This document shows positions 19,133 through 25,185 of a stretch of 33,397 bases of DNA, in pieces; positions within the stretch are counted from its first letter, which is position 1; each line of letters begins with the position of its first letter. This DNA is from an uncultured Bacteroidia bacterium (GTDB lineage Bacteria > Bacteroidota > Bacteroidia > Bacteroidales > F082). Location: the NCBI GenBank assembly GCA_902799345.1, contig CADBZW010000025.1, positions 1 through 33,397 of the forward strand. Reading direction: 5' to 3'. The position numbers and the translations under genes were made by a program. The notes beneath the pieces are model-generated. The model ran no database searches. It had not been told where the DNA came from and saw only the letters and a program-made list of their open reading frames with translations.

Positions 19133-19975
19133 ATGAAAAAGACACTTGTTTCACTGTTGACTCTTGTGGCGCTCTTTGGTAGCCTGTGCCTCAACGCTCA
19201 GACGACCGACATCAAGCCCCCGAAGAACAGCATCCTCTCGGGTCAGCAGCAAATCATGAACGAAAAGACCCCTTCGCCGCTTCCGGTGATTGATGAATCC
19301 AACATCATGTGGAAGAAGACGGTGATTAGGGAAATTGACTTCCGTCAGAAGATCAATCAAGTGTTCTACTACCCAATCAATCCGACCGAGGACTGGAGAA
19401 ACCTCATCACGGTGATTTATGATGCCATCCAAAGTGGTGACATCACACCTTATCGCGTCGAGAACAACATCGACGACATGGTGACGCCCCTGACCTTGGC
19501 TGATTTTGAAAAAGAAAACACGAAGATTGGCGACCCGCCTGTCATCTGGAAAGATGGCGAGGAAGTGCCCAATGAGATCATTTTCGCTGACCGTATGCTC
19601 AATGTGACCCGTCTGCGTATCAAGGAAGACTGGTACTTCGACAAGAAGTTGTCGCAGTTCCTCGTCCGCATCATCGCCCTGGGCCCCATCGTCGTCGACG
19701 ACGACGGCGGTCTGTCGCAGGTCTGTTGGATTCCTTACGAAGAGTCTCGTGACGTGCTGGCCAAGGCATTCTGCTTTAACCGCAACAACACGGCCCAGCG
19801 TCGCACCTACGATGAAATACTGCAGAAGCGTGTCTTCGACAGCTATATCATCAAGGAAGAGAACGTCTACGACCGTTACATCAACTCCTATGCATTCAAC
19901 ATTGATGCTCTCTATGAGTCAGAGCGTATCAAGAACGCAATGACTGACTTCGAGCAAAGCCTCTGGGAGTATTGA
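19133..19975 (+). CDS. gldN: T9SS ring protein GldN
   Basis: A 280-residue periplasmic protein that partners GldK in the outer-membrane-associated ring of the type IX secretion system. A signal peptide spans residues 1-22 (ending LCLNAQT). Family segments include MWKKTVIREIDFRQKINQ near residue 60, NPTEDWRNLITVIYDAI near 85, and the C-terminal VFDSYIIKEENVYDRYI. The length is normal for the family. It is the last gene of the block, followed 20 bp later by a strong terminator at 19995-20022. Confidence 0.96.
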   Translation: MKKTLVSLLTLVALFGSLCLNAQTTDIKPPKNSILSGQQQIMNEKTPSPLPVIDESNIMWKKTVIREIDFRQKINQVFYYPINPTEDWRNLITVIYDAIQSGDITPYRVENNIDDMVTPLTLADFEKENTKIGDPPVIWKDGEEVPNEIIFADRMLNVTRLRIKEDWYFDKKLSQFLVRIIALGPIVVDDDGGLSQVCWIPYEESRDVLAKAFCFNRNNTAQRRTYDEILQKRVFDSYIIKEENVYDRYINSYAFNIDALYESERIKNAMTDFEQSLWEY

Positions 19976-19994
19976 TGGTATGCTAATGACAATG

Positions 19995-20022
19995 AAAAAG
20001 GACGCCACGGCGTCCTTTTTTT
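19995..20022 (+). terminator. Intrinsic terminator of the T9SS operon
   Basis: The stem AAAAAGGACGC (19995-20005) pairs with 20010-20020, closed by a CACG tetraloop and followed by T residues to 20022. Confidence 0.9.
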
Positions 20023-20027
20023 GTTGT

Positions 20028-20075
20028 CGCTTTGCGTCATTGCGAGGAGGGACGACGAAGCAATGACACAAAGCG
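20028..20075. repeat. Palindromic element with conserved loop, copy B
   Basis: A 16-bp stem (20028-20043 with 20060-20075, one mismatch) encloses the 16-nt loop GAGGAGGGACGACGAA. The same loop with an unrelated outer stem lies at 21307-21322. Confidence 0.8.
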
Positions 20076-20084
20076 TGTCAAACA

Positions 20085-20116
20085 AAAAGAGCAGCCGATT
20101 ACTCAGCTGCTCTTTT
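20085..20116 (-). terminator. Terminator of the tRNA-Pro gene
   Basis: On the minus strand, AAAAGAGCAGC pairs with GCTGCTCTTTT (11 bp) and is followed by a T stretch. It starts just after the tRNA 3' end. Confidence 0.8.
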
Positions 20117-20117
20117 G

Positions 20118-20191
20118 TCGGAGTGGCCCGACTCGAACGGGCGACCGCTTGCACCCCATGCAAGAATGCTAGCCAACTGCACCACACCCCG
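20118..20191 (-). tRNA. tRNA-Pro (anticodon GGG)
   Basis: All four arms fold. The acceptor CGGGGTG pairs with CACTCCG. The D stem GTGC pairs with GCAT. The anticodon stem CTTGC/GCAAG carries the loop ATGGGGT, giving anticodon GGG, and the T stem GCCCG/CGGGC carries TTCGAGT. The C1-G72 pair fits proline, and it reads CCC/CCU codons. The terminal CCA is not encoded. It has its own -7 box and terminator, and opposes both flanking genes. Confidence 0.93.
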
Positions 20192-20207
20192 ATTGCTTTT
20201 GCGGCTG

Positions 20208-20215
20208 CAAAGATA
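20208..20215 (-). promoter_or_regulatory. -7 promoter box of tRNA-Pro
   Basis: TATCTTTG on the minus strand, 16 bp before the tRNA 5' end, fits TAnnTTTG. Confidence 0.55.
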
Positions 20216-20257
20216 CGAATGTTTTTTGAATTGATGTTCACTTTCCGAAAAAAAAGT

Positions 20258-20265
20258 TACCTTTG
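20258..20265 (+). promoter_or_regulatory. -7 promoter box of trxB
   Basis: TACCTTTG fits TAnnTTTG and lies 48 bp before the trxB start. The -33 element is unclear. Confidence 0.5.
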
Positions 20266-20313
20266 CACAGAATAAATATAACTAAACAACTGAACAACTA
20301 ATAACTGACAACT

Positions 20314-21252
20314 ATGGAAAAAGTTGAATGTCTGATAATTGGCTCAGGCCCTGCGGGCTATACAGCCGCTATTTATACTTGCCGCGCCGACGTGAAAACT
20401 GTCGTCTACGAGGGTATGCAACCCGGCGGTCAACTCACCCAAACCACCGAAATCGAGAATTTTCCAGGCTATCCCAAGGGGATTAATGGTCCTGACATGA
20501 TGGAAGACATCCGCCAGCAGGCACTACGTTTTGGCGCTGAGATACGCGAAGGCGAGGTGACAGCTATCGATGTCAGCCAACGTCCCTTCAAGGTGACGAC
20601 GGAATATGATGGTGAGATTTTAGCCGACTCCATCATTGTCTCTACGGGTGCTGCTGCACGCTATCTTGGCTTGCCCACGGAAGAGGAATTCAAGGGTGGT
20701 GGCGTGTCGGCTTGTGCCACATGCGACGGCTTCTTCTATAAAGGCAAGGATGTGGCAGTGGTCGGCGGTGGCGACACGGCCTGCGAGGATGCCACTTATC
20801 TGGCCAAGCTCTGCAACAAGGTCTATCTCATCGTCCGCCGCGACGTGTTGCGTGCCTCCAAGGCCATGCAGCACCGTGTGCTCAACACGCCTAACATCGA
20901 AGTGCTATGGAAGCACCAGACCAAGGAACTCTTCGGCGAGCAGCAGGGCTTCATGAAGAAGCTGAAAGGTGCAGTTTTGTACCATAGCGACACCAAGGAG
21001 GAACGTACTATTTACGTGGACGGTTTCTTTGAGGCCATCGGCCACACGCCCAACACCGAGCCTTTCAAGGGCATCCTCGACATGGATGAGGAGGGCTACA
21101 TCATCACCAAGCCCAAGTCGACGGCCACCAACGTGGAGGGCATCTTCGCCTGTGGCGACTGCCAGGACCGCATCTACCGTCAGGCCATCGTGGCTGCCGG
21201 AACGGGTGCCATGGCCGGCATTGAGGTGGAGCGGTTCCTCATGGGCCATTAA
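20314..21252 (+). CDS. trxB: Thioredoxin-disulfide reductase
   Basis: A 312-residue cytoplasmic flavoenzyme that reduces thioredoxin with NADPH. The FAD site GSGPAGYTAA begins near residue 12, the redox-active CATC is at Cys134/Cys137, the NADPH site GGGDTACEDA near 150, and the second FAD motif GIFACGDCQD near 275. All match the bacterial low-molecular-weight TrxR family, and the length is standard. It follows its own promoter box and is separated from the GSCFA gene by a palindromic repeat. Confidence 0.97.
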   Translation: MEKVECLIIGSGPAGYTAAIYTCRADVKTVVYEGMQPGGQLTQTTEIENFPGYPKGINGPDMMEDIRQQALRFGAEIREGEVTAIDVSQRPFKVTTEYDGEILADSIIVSTGAAARYLGLPTEEEFKGGGVSACATCDGFFYKGKDVAVVGGGDTACEDATYLAKLCNKVYLIVRRDVLRASKAMQHRVLNTPNIEVLWKHQTKELFGEQQGFMKKLKGAVLYHSDTKEERTIYVDGFFEAIGHTPNTEPFKGILDMDEEGYIITKPKSTATNVEGIFACGDCQDRIYRQAIVAAGTGAMAGIEVERFLMGH

Positions 21253-21292
21253 ACTACGACGCTTCGCGTCATTGACTCGTTTCGCATCGTCG

Positions 21293-21336
21293 AATCTTCG
21301 ATTTGCGAGGAGGAACGACGAAGCAAATCGAAGATT
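21293..21336. repeat. Palindromic element with conserved loop, copy C
   Basis: A perfect 14-bp stem AATCTTCGATTTGC (21293-21306) pairs with 21323-21336 around the loop GAGGAGGAACGACGAA. The sequence just to the left (CGCTTCGCGTCATTG, near 21259) resembles the flank of the copy at 11152. Confidence 0.8.
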
Positions 21337-21377
21337 GGCTAACGCCGAATTATCATTTCAACGGAGTTAATCTAGAC

Positions 21378-22325
21378 ATGAAGCTTCTGACAGAAATAAG
21401 TATTAATCCTTTGGAGCAGACTATCCATTACGGCGATGGTCTGCTCTTCCTAGGCTCCTGCTTTGCCGACGAGGTGGGCGGCATTTGCCGTGGCTTGGGC
21501 TTCGATGCCCTTGTGAATCCTTTTGGCGTGCTCTACAACCCCGCTAGCATCGCTCAGTCGGTGGAACGGTTGAATAGTGGTATGCCCTTCAGCCACGATG
21601 AAGTGATTAGGGTAGGCGAGGGGCAATACTGCACTTTCAGCCACAATACGGCGTTTTGGAGGCCCTCTGAAGAAGCGCTGCTGGAATATGTCAATTTGTC
21701 ACTTGGCACAGCCCAGGAGCATTTTGTGATGGCGAAATGGGTCATCGTCAGTTTGGGCACCTCGTGGGTGTTCCGAAACAAGGGAAACGGCCAGGTGGTC
21801 TCCAATTGCCACAAGTTGCCTGCCGATCAGTTTGAAAGACATTTCCTGTCGGTGGAGCAATCTTCGGAATACCTTTCAGGAATCGTTCACCGGCATCCCG
21901 AAAAGCAGTTTATCTTCACCGTTTCGCCCTTGCGCCATTTGAAGGACGGTTTGCATGAGAATCAGTTGAGCAAGGCGGCATTGTTGTTGGCTGTCGACCA
22001 GGTGTGCAAACGTTTTGGCAACGCCCATTATTTCCCCGCTTACGAAATCCTTTTGGACGAGTTGCGCGACTACCGTTTCTATAAGGAAGACATGGTGCAT
22101 CCCACCGAGCAAGCCGTGCAATACATCTGGGAACGCTTCACGGATTTCGCTGTTGACCCTAAGGAAAAGCCTGCCATGCAAGCCGCTGCCGAGTTGCGGA
22201 AGATGCTCAAACACAAGCCACTATTTCCAGAAAGTGAGACTTATAAGAGGTTTGAGGAGCAAAAACAGAAGAAAATCATTGAGTTGAAGAGAGATTTTCC
22301 GAGCGTATGTCTTGATAATTTTTAG
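21378..22325 (+). CDS. GSCFA domain protein
   Basis: A 315-residue protein with the GSCFA signature itself at residues 25-29 (LFLGSCFADEVGG). The domain is widespread in Bacteroidota and related to SGNH/GDSL-type hydrolases, but its substrate is unknown. Further family-like stretches are LGFDALVNPFGVLYNP, LGTSWVF and TVSPLRHLKDG, and the late YEDMVHPTEQAVQYIWERF-like segment (EDMVHPTEQAVQYIW) fits the Asp/His end of such a fold. No signal peptide is seen. The start at 21378 was preferred because the in-frame ATG at 21303 lies inside a palindromic repeat. It ends at an inverted repeat (22325-22372). Confidence 0.88.
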   Translation: MKLLTEISINPLEQTIHYGDGLLFLGSCFADEVGGICRGLGFDALVNPFGVLYNPASIAQSVERLNSGMPFSHDEVIRVGEGQYCTFSHNTAFWRPSEEALLEYVNLSLGTAQEHFVMAKWVIVSLGTSWVFRNKGNGQVVSNCHKLPADQFERHFLSVEQSSEYLSGIVHRHPEKQFIFTVSPLRHLKDGLHENQLSKAALLLAVDQVCKRFGNAHYFPAYEILLDELRDYRFYKEDMVHPTEQAVQYIWERFTDFAVDPKEKPAMQAAAELRKMLKHKPLFPESETYKRFEEQKQKKIIELKRDFPSVCLDNF

Positions 22326-22372
22326 TTCACAAACTTGTGGTCTACATTTTTGGGGTCCACAAAATTGTGAAC
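22325..22372. repeat. Inverted repeat after the GSCFA gene
   Basis: GTTCACAAACTTGTGG (22325-22340) pairs with 22357-22372, with two mismatches, around a 16-nt loop. No T run follows, so it is a weak terminator candidate or a protein-binding dyad. It overlaps the last base of the stop codon. The remainder of 22373-22546 holds only a promoter box. Confidence 0.6.
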
Positions 22373-22476
22373 CGTTATTGTGTCACCTATCCGTTTACAT
22401 TTCCGACAACAAAAAAGGACAATCTTTCGCGCCAAATGGATGACGCTGAAAATGAATGTCCTATGTGGGTTGTTTT

Positions 22477-22484
22477 TACCTTTG
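22477..22484 (+). promoter_or_regulatory. -7 promoter box before the small exported protein
   Basis: TACCTTTG fits TAnnTTTG, 62 bp before the GTG start at 22547. Confidence 0.45.
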
Positions 22485-22546
22485 CGAGGTATTAATTAAC
22501 CTTAAAACCGACGCGCCCGATGGGATAGAACTGGGCAAAGAAAAAA

Positions 22547-22933
22547 GTGAAAAATGTATTATTAACTCTTGTTACTGTAATGAGTATGGCTGTATGCGTT
22601 TATGCATCAGACAATCACAAATCTCAAAATTTTTCAAATAAAACCGAAATCATTGTTGATGGTGATTTCGAAATGGGTGTTGTTTTTAGAACAACCCAAA
22701 ACCTTTGCCATGGTCAAGATCAATTGATTCTTTATCGGAGTGGTAGTTTTGAATTATACCAGAATGGTGTAGAAGTTTATTCTGGAACATATACTATTGA
22801 CACCGAATACTCTATAGTTGTCTTGTTTGTTGGTGATTCAAAACTAAGATGCAAGTTCCAGTATAAATCTGATCGTCAAAATATTGCATCCTTGACATTT
22901 CAAAATGAAACGTATTGGCCTTGTAATAGATAG
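22547..22933 (+). CDS. Small exported protein of unknown function
   Basis: A 128-residue protein starting with GTG. A signal peptide spans residues 1-20 (MKNVLLTLVTVMSMAVCVYA). The mature part is about 108 residues, rich in aromatic and beta-forming residues (LYRSGSFELYQNGVEVYSGTY), with three cysteines (in LCHG, LRCK and PCNR). I do not recognise a family. Its base composition is clearly richer in A/T than the T9SS genes to the left, as is that of the next gene. A hairpin terminator (22983-23018) follows, so it is probably a single-gene transcript. A secreted or periplasmic beta-sheet protein is the most that can be inferred. Confidence 0.7.
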   Translation: MKNVLLTLVTVMSMAVCVYASDNHKSQNFSNKTEIIVDGDFEMGVVFRTTQNLCHGQDQLILYRSGSFELYQNGVEVYSGTYTIDTEYSIVVLFVGDSKLRCKFQYKSDRQNIASLTFQNETYWPCNR

Positions 22934-22982
22934 TGCATCATTTAGATTACACCATCTTCATAAACAACTCTGAACGATATGG

Positions 22983-23018
22983 AATGCTCCTGCTTTTTAC
23001 AAACAAGTTAGGAGCATT
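22983..23018 (+). terminator. Hairpin terminator after the small exported protein
   Basis: AATGCTCCT (22983-22991) pairs perfectly with AGGAGCATT (23010-23018). The U-tract is short (TTCTTG), so strength is uncertain. Confidence 0.6.
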
Positions 23019-23066
23019 TCTTGTTCGTACATAATAATGAATAATAAACTCAAATAGAACTAAATA

Positions 23067-23882
23067 ATGAAAAACTACATATTCGCCTTATTACTAATTT
23101 GCACCTGTTCTATTTCGATAAATGCAATAGGACAAATCACTATAAACAGTGAACCAAGCGGAGCTAATGTGTACCAAGAAGGGAAGTATATTGGAACTAC
23201 TCCTTGCAAAGCATCTTCAAATATGAAGACCAAAGAACTTGTTTATGACATAGATGCTAATCGAGTACGCGATCCTTCTAAACCTCCCTACTCGATTGAA
23301 TTTACTATAACCTTGGATGGTTACGAACCAGCAACTGTTTATTTTGAAGGAAAATATGAATACCATCAAAGTGGCTTTGGAGGGCAGAATAAGTATTATC
23401 TTGTGAAGCCTAAAACTTTCAATCTTTTTGCGGTATTGAAAAAAGACCAAAGTGTATCCGTCAGTACTGTACAGACACCAAATCTGGAAATACAACAGAC
23501 AGTTTTTCAAGAAAGTAAGCCGGATATTCGATGGCATTTTGATTCTGAACCAGAAGGTGCAAGAATATATTGGAAAGTAATATCAAAAGAACCTGATGTT
23601 GTAAAAAATACCGCACCTTTATATCTTGGCATTACACCTTATAATGAAATAAAGCCATTTAATATCAAAGGATTAGATAGTGAGAATGCAGAGAATGTCA
23701 TAATTGAAGTTGAAATTGTCAAGAAAGGTTACAAAAAGCAAGTAAAGAGTATCTCCGCGGAATCAATAACTGAGCAACAAGAAATAAGTTGGTTCTTTGA
23801 GCTTGAAGAAGAAAAGATAGAATCTGATACTATAGAAACGTCAACGGGCTCCATAAAAGAGTCAATTGAAATTGAAAGATAA
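23067..23882 (+). CDS. Exported PEGA-domain protein
   Basis: A 271-residue protein with a signal peptide (residues 1-22, ending INAIGQ). A PEGA-type beta domain starts at once: ITINSEPSGANVYQEGKYIGTTPCKA. A second related stretch appears near residue 160 (FDSEPEGARIYWK, then LGITPYNEIKPF), so the protein has two repeats of the same small fold. PEGA domains occur in many surface and periplasmic proteins and are thought to bind other proteins or the cell wall. The C-terminal 35 residues are acidic and Ser/Thr-rich (EEEKIESDTIETSTGSI) and look unfolded. The gene is A/T-rich, stands alone between two hairpins, and lacks a T9SS tail. Confidence 0.78.
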   Translation: MKNYIFALLLICTCSISINAIGQITINSEPSGANVYQEGKYIGTTPCKASSNMKTKELVYDIDANRVRDPSKPPYSIEFTITLDGYEPATVYFEGKYEYHQSGFGGQNKYYLVKPKTFNLFAVLKKDQSVSVSTVQTPNLEIQQTVFQESKPDIRWHFDSEPEGARIYWKVISKEPDVVKNTAPLYLGITPYNEIKPFNIKGLDSENAENVIIEVEIVKKGYKKQVKSISAESITEQQEISWFFELEEEKIESDTIETSTGSIKESIEIER

Positions 23883-23930
23883 GTTTCAAAACCGGCTGAA
23901 CAATAAAAAAAGTTTTGTATTTGCGGCAAG

Positions 23931-23965
23931 AATAGAGGCTGATCTTTGTCAGTTTGGCCTCTATT
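23931..23965 (+). terminator. Hairpin after the PEGA gene
   Basis: AATAGAGGC (23931-23939) pairs with GCCTCTATT (23957-23965), followed by ATTATTTG. A weak intrinsic terminator. Confidence 0.55.
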
Positions 23966-23992
23966 ATTTGAATAATAAATGAGGTTAAAGCG

Positions 23993-24021
23993 TTGCCCAT
24001 TCAAAATATTCTGTACTTTTG
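23993..24021 (+). promoter_or_regulatory. Promoter of the small HTH gene
   Basis: TTG at 23993-23995 and TACTTTTG at 24014-24021 are 18 bp apart, a good Bacteroidota promoter. It predicts a leader of roughly 250 nt before the start codon at 24285. Confidence 0.55.
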
Positions 24022-24108
24022 CCTCATAAAAGAAAGGACATTTAGAAAGACAATAGAACATAGATATTATTAAACTGAGCTTTACGCTCTTATTCTTTGT
24101 CTTGTAAA

Positions 24109-24282
24109 ATCGGCAAAATTTAGCAGTGGAGAATAAGTTGGCGAAAGGCTCACGTCGTTAGGGCGTGAGCAATTTTGCTTATTCACTGCTATGGCGTTTG
24201 CCGATGCCTTCAAGACGGGTAAGCAGATACGGTTCCGCCCTTTTTGTTTGCCTAAAGCGCAAGGCTCTCCGCAAAGGCAAAC
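24109..24282 (+). promoter_or_regulatory. Structured leader with nested and competing hairpins
   Basis: Helix 1: ATCGGCAAA (24109-24117) pairs with TTTGCCGAT (24197-24205). Continuing inward are AGCAGTG (24123-24129) with 24184-24190, AATAAG (24132-24137) with 24178-24183, and GCTCACG (24148-24154) with CGTGAGC (24164-24170). A competing helix joins GCAAAATT (24113-24120) and AATTTTGC (24171-24178). A second hairpin, GTTTGCCT (24246-24253) with AGGCAAAC (24275-24282), ends two bases before the ATG at 24285. GGCAAA and TTTGCC each occur twice, so partners can be exchanged. The layout suggests a cis-acting RNA control element. I know no family name for it. Confidence 0.55.
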
Positions 24283-24325
24283 CGATGAACGAAGAACCGC
24301 ACATAGGGAAACTCATCAAGGCTGA
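24191..24325 (+). CDS. Possible 44-codon leader ORF overlapping the HTH gene
   Basis: ATG at 24191 follows the nested hairpin directly and opens a 44-codon frame, MAFADAFKTGKQIRFRPF onward, ending TGA 24323-24325, inside the HTH gene in another frame. It is basic and has no recognised domain. It could be a real small protein, a translated leader that controls the HTH gene, or chance. It is listed because its ATG lies between two helix strands of the structured leader. Confidence 0.25.
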   Translation: MAFADAFKTGKQIRFRPFCLPKAQGSPQRQTDERRTAHRETHQG

Positions 24326-24521
24326 ACTGGCAAGGCAGGGACGCAGTGTCACATGGCTGGCTGCGCAACTCAACTATTCGCGGCAGTACCTCTACAAACT
24401 CTTCCGCCGCAAATGGATTTACACCGATTTGCTGCTCAAAATCTGCGATTTGCTGGACTACGATTTCTTTAAGTGCTTTTCGGAATGGCGGGAGCAAAGA
24501 AACGAAATCTCTACCAAATAA
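24285..24521 (+). CDS. Small XRE-like helix-turn-helix protein
   Basis: A 78-residue protein. Residues about 18-62 (RSVTWLAAQLNYSRQYLYKLF followed by the second helix pair up to LLDYDFF) resemble a lambda-repressor/XRE DNA-binding fold. No other domain is present, so it would act as a small dimeric regulator, with an unknown target. The start at 24285 was chosen because the Met fits the start of the family-like region, and the upstream in-frame extension runs through the structured leader. It ends 11 bp inside the convergent RelE/ParE-type toxin gene, whose stop lies at 24511-24513. A plausible role is control of a nearby gene or of its own leader. Confidence 0.75.
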   Translation: MNEEPHIGKLIKAELARQGRSVTWLAAQLNYSRQYLYKLFRRKWIYTDLLLKICDLLDYDFFKCFSEWREQRNEISTK

Positions 24522-24819
24522 CCATTTTTGAAGGAATTATTTTATGCACAAAGACGTACCTGTCAGTCTTATGGAATATGAAACACCATTTCCTGTTGTT
24601 GCTCAACAACCTTTGTGCAAGAGGATGATATAAGGATAAAGTTTTGGAAGGAATGTAGGCCATAGCATCGGCCAAATAGGACAATTGATTGATTTCGTCA
24701 ATGAGTTCATCGGCATATCGTAGGGCATTCTCTTCCGAGGTGTTGTAAGTGATGAACTCGATGATTTCTGAAAGGTCATTCCTGACTTGCGGCAGAATGA
24801 TTACTTCTCTGATCTTCAT
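24511..24819 (-). CDS. RelE/ParE family toxin
   Basis: A 102-residue toxin candidate. The pattern is that of the RelE/ParE superfamily: N-terminal LPQVRNDLSEIIEFI helix, middle helix ENALRYADELIDEINQL, then beta-strands including NNRKWCFIFHKTDRYVFVHKII. The target (mRNA cleavage or DNA gyrase) is not readable from sequence, and ParE-type proteins differ in their key residues. It overlaps the antitoxin gene by 44 bp at its start, more than usual. It is the second toxin-antitoxin pair in the window and is unrelated in sequence to the YoeB pair. Confidence 0.85.
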   Translation of the reverse strand: MKIREVIILPQVRNDLSEIIEFITYNTSEENALRYADELIDEINQLSYLADAMAYIPSKTLSLYHPLAQRLLSNNRKWCFIFHKTDRYVFVHKIIPSKMVIW

Positions 24820-24985
24820 AATGCTTCCTGATGCCGTTTTTTAATAATGCGCCAAATTGCGAAACAGTCATGCTGCCTTCGGGTATAGTCTCGTCAACAG
24901 TTGCTAATCCAGAGCTAATCAGATTTCCAAGAGCATCAAGCACCATCTGATTGTTTTCGTCGTATCTCAAAGTTATTGTGGTCAT
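24776..24985 (-). CDS. Antitoxin of the RelE/ParE-type pair
   Basis: A 69-residue protein immediately upstream of the toxin, with the N-terminal sequence MTTITLRYDENNQMVLDALG. The first 12 residues may form the beta-strand of a ribbon-helix-helix-like or similar DNA-binding fold. The C-terminal part (MTVSQFGALLKNGIRKHYE) is a helix that could mask the toxin. The start at 24985 was chosen because a -7 box lies 22 bp upstream; an in-frame ATG further up (25018) would place the box inside the gene. Identity is inferred mainly from position. Confidence 0.75.
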   Translation of the reverse strand: MTTITLRYDENNQMVLDALGNLISSGLATVDETIPEGSMTVSQFGALLKNGIRKHYEDQRSNHSAASQE

Positions 24986-25006
24986 TTTTCCGAATGGTTT
25001 CTGCTG

Positions 25007-25014
25007 CAAAAGTA
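25007..25014 (-). promoter_or_regulatory. -7 promoter box of the RelE/ParE-type operon
   Basis: TACTTTTG on the minus strand, 22 bp before the antitoxin start. It is about 40 bp from the divergent rluB promoter box. Confidence 0.55.
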
Positions 25015-25055
25015 ACAATTATTTACTAAATCGCAATAGTTTCCGAATTTCTTTG

Positions 25056-25063
25056 TACTTTTG
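25056..25063 (+). promoter_or_regulatory. -7 promoter box of the pseudouridine synthase gene
   Basis: TACTTTTG fits TAnnTTTG and predicts a leader of about 115 nt, which holds short AGTC-CG repeats (near 25110-25150) and argues against starts upstream of 25186. Confidence 0.5.
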
Positions 25064-25185
25064 CCGCCCATTATCGGACTTTGGGACCTCAATTCTTCGA
25101 AACGATGGGACCTGAAAGTCGCGAGTCTCGCAGTCCCGCGTCCCGTAGTCCAATACCACTTATACATTATTTATATACCAACACA

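Noticed and set aside
20021-20275. An 84-codon frame over the tRNA region.
   Set aside because: It overlaps a palindromic repeat, a terminator and a tRNA that folds completely.
24165-24284. An N-terminal extension of the HTH protein by 40 residues.
   Set aside because: The extension is encoded by the structured leader, has no conserved character, and the Met at 24285 fits the start of the HTH region.
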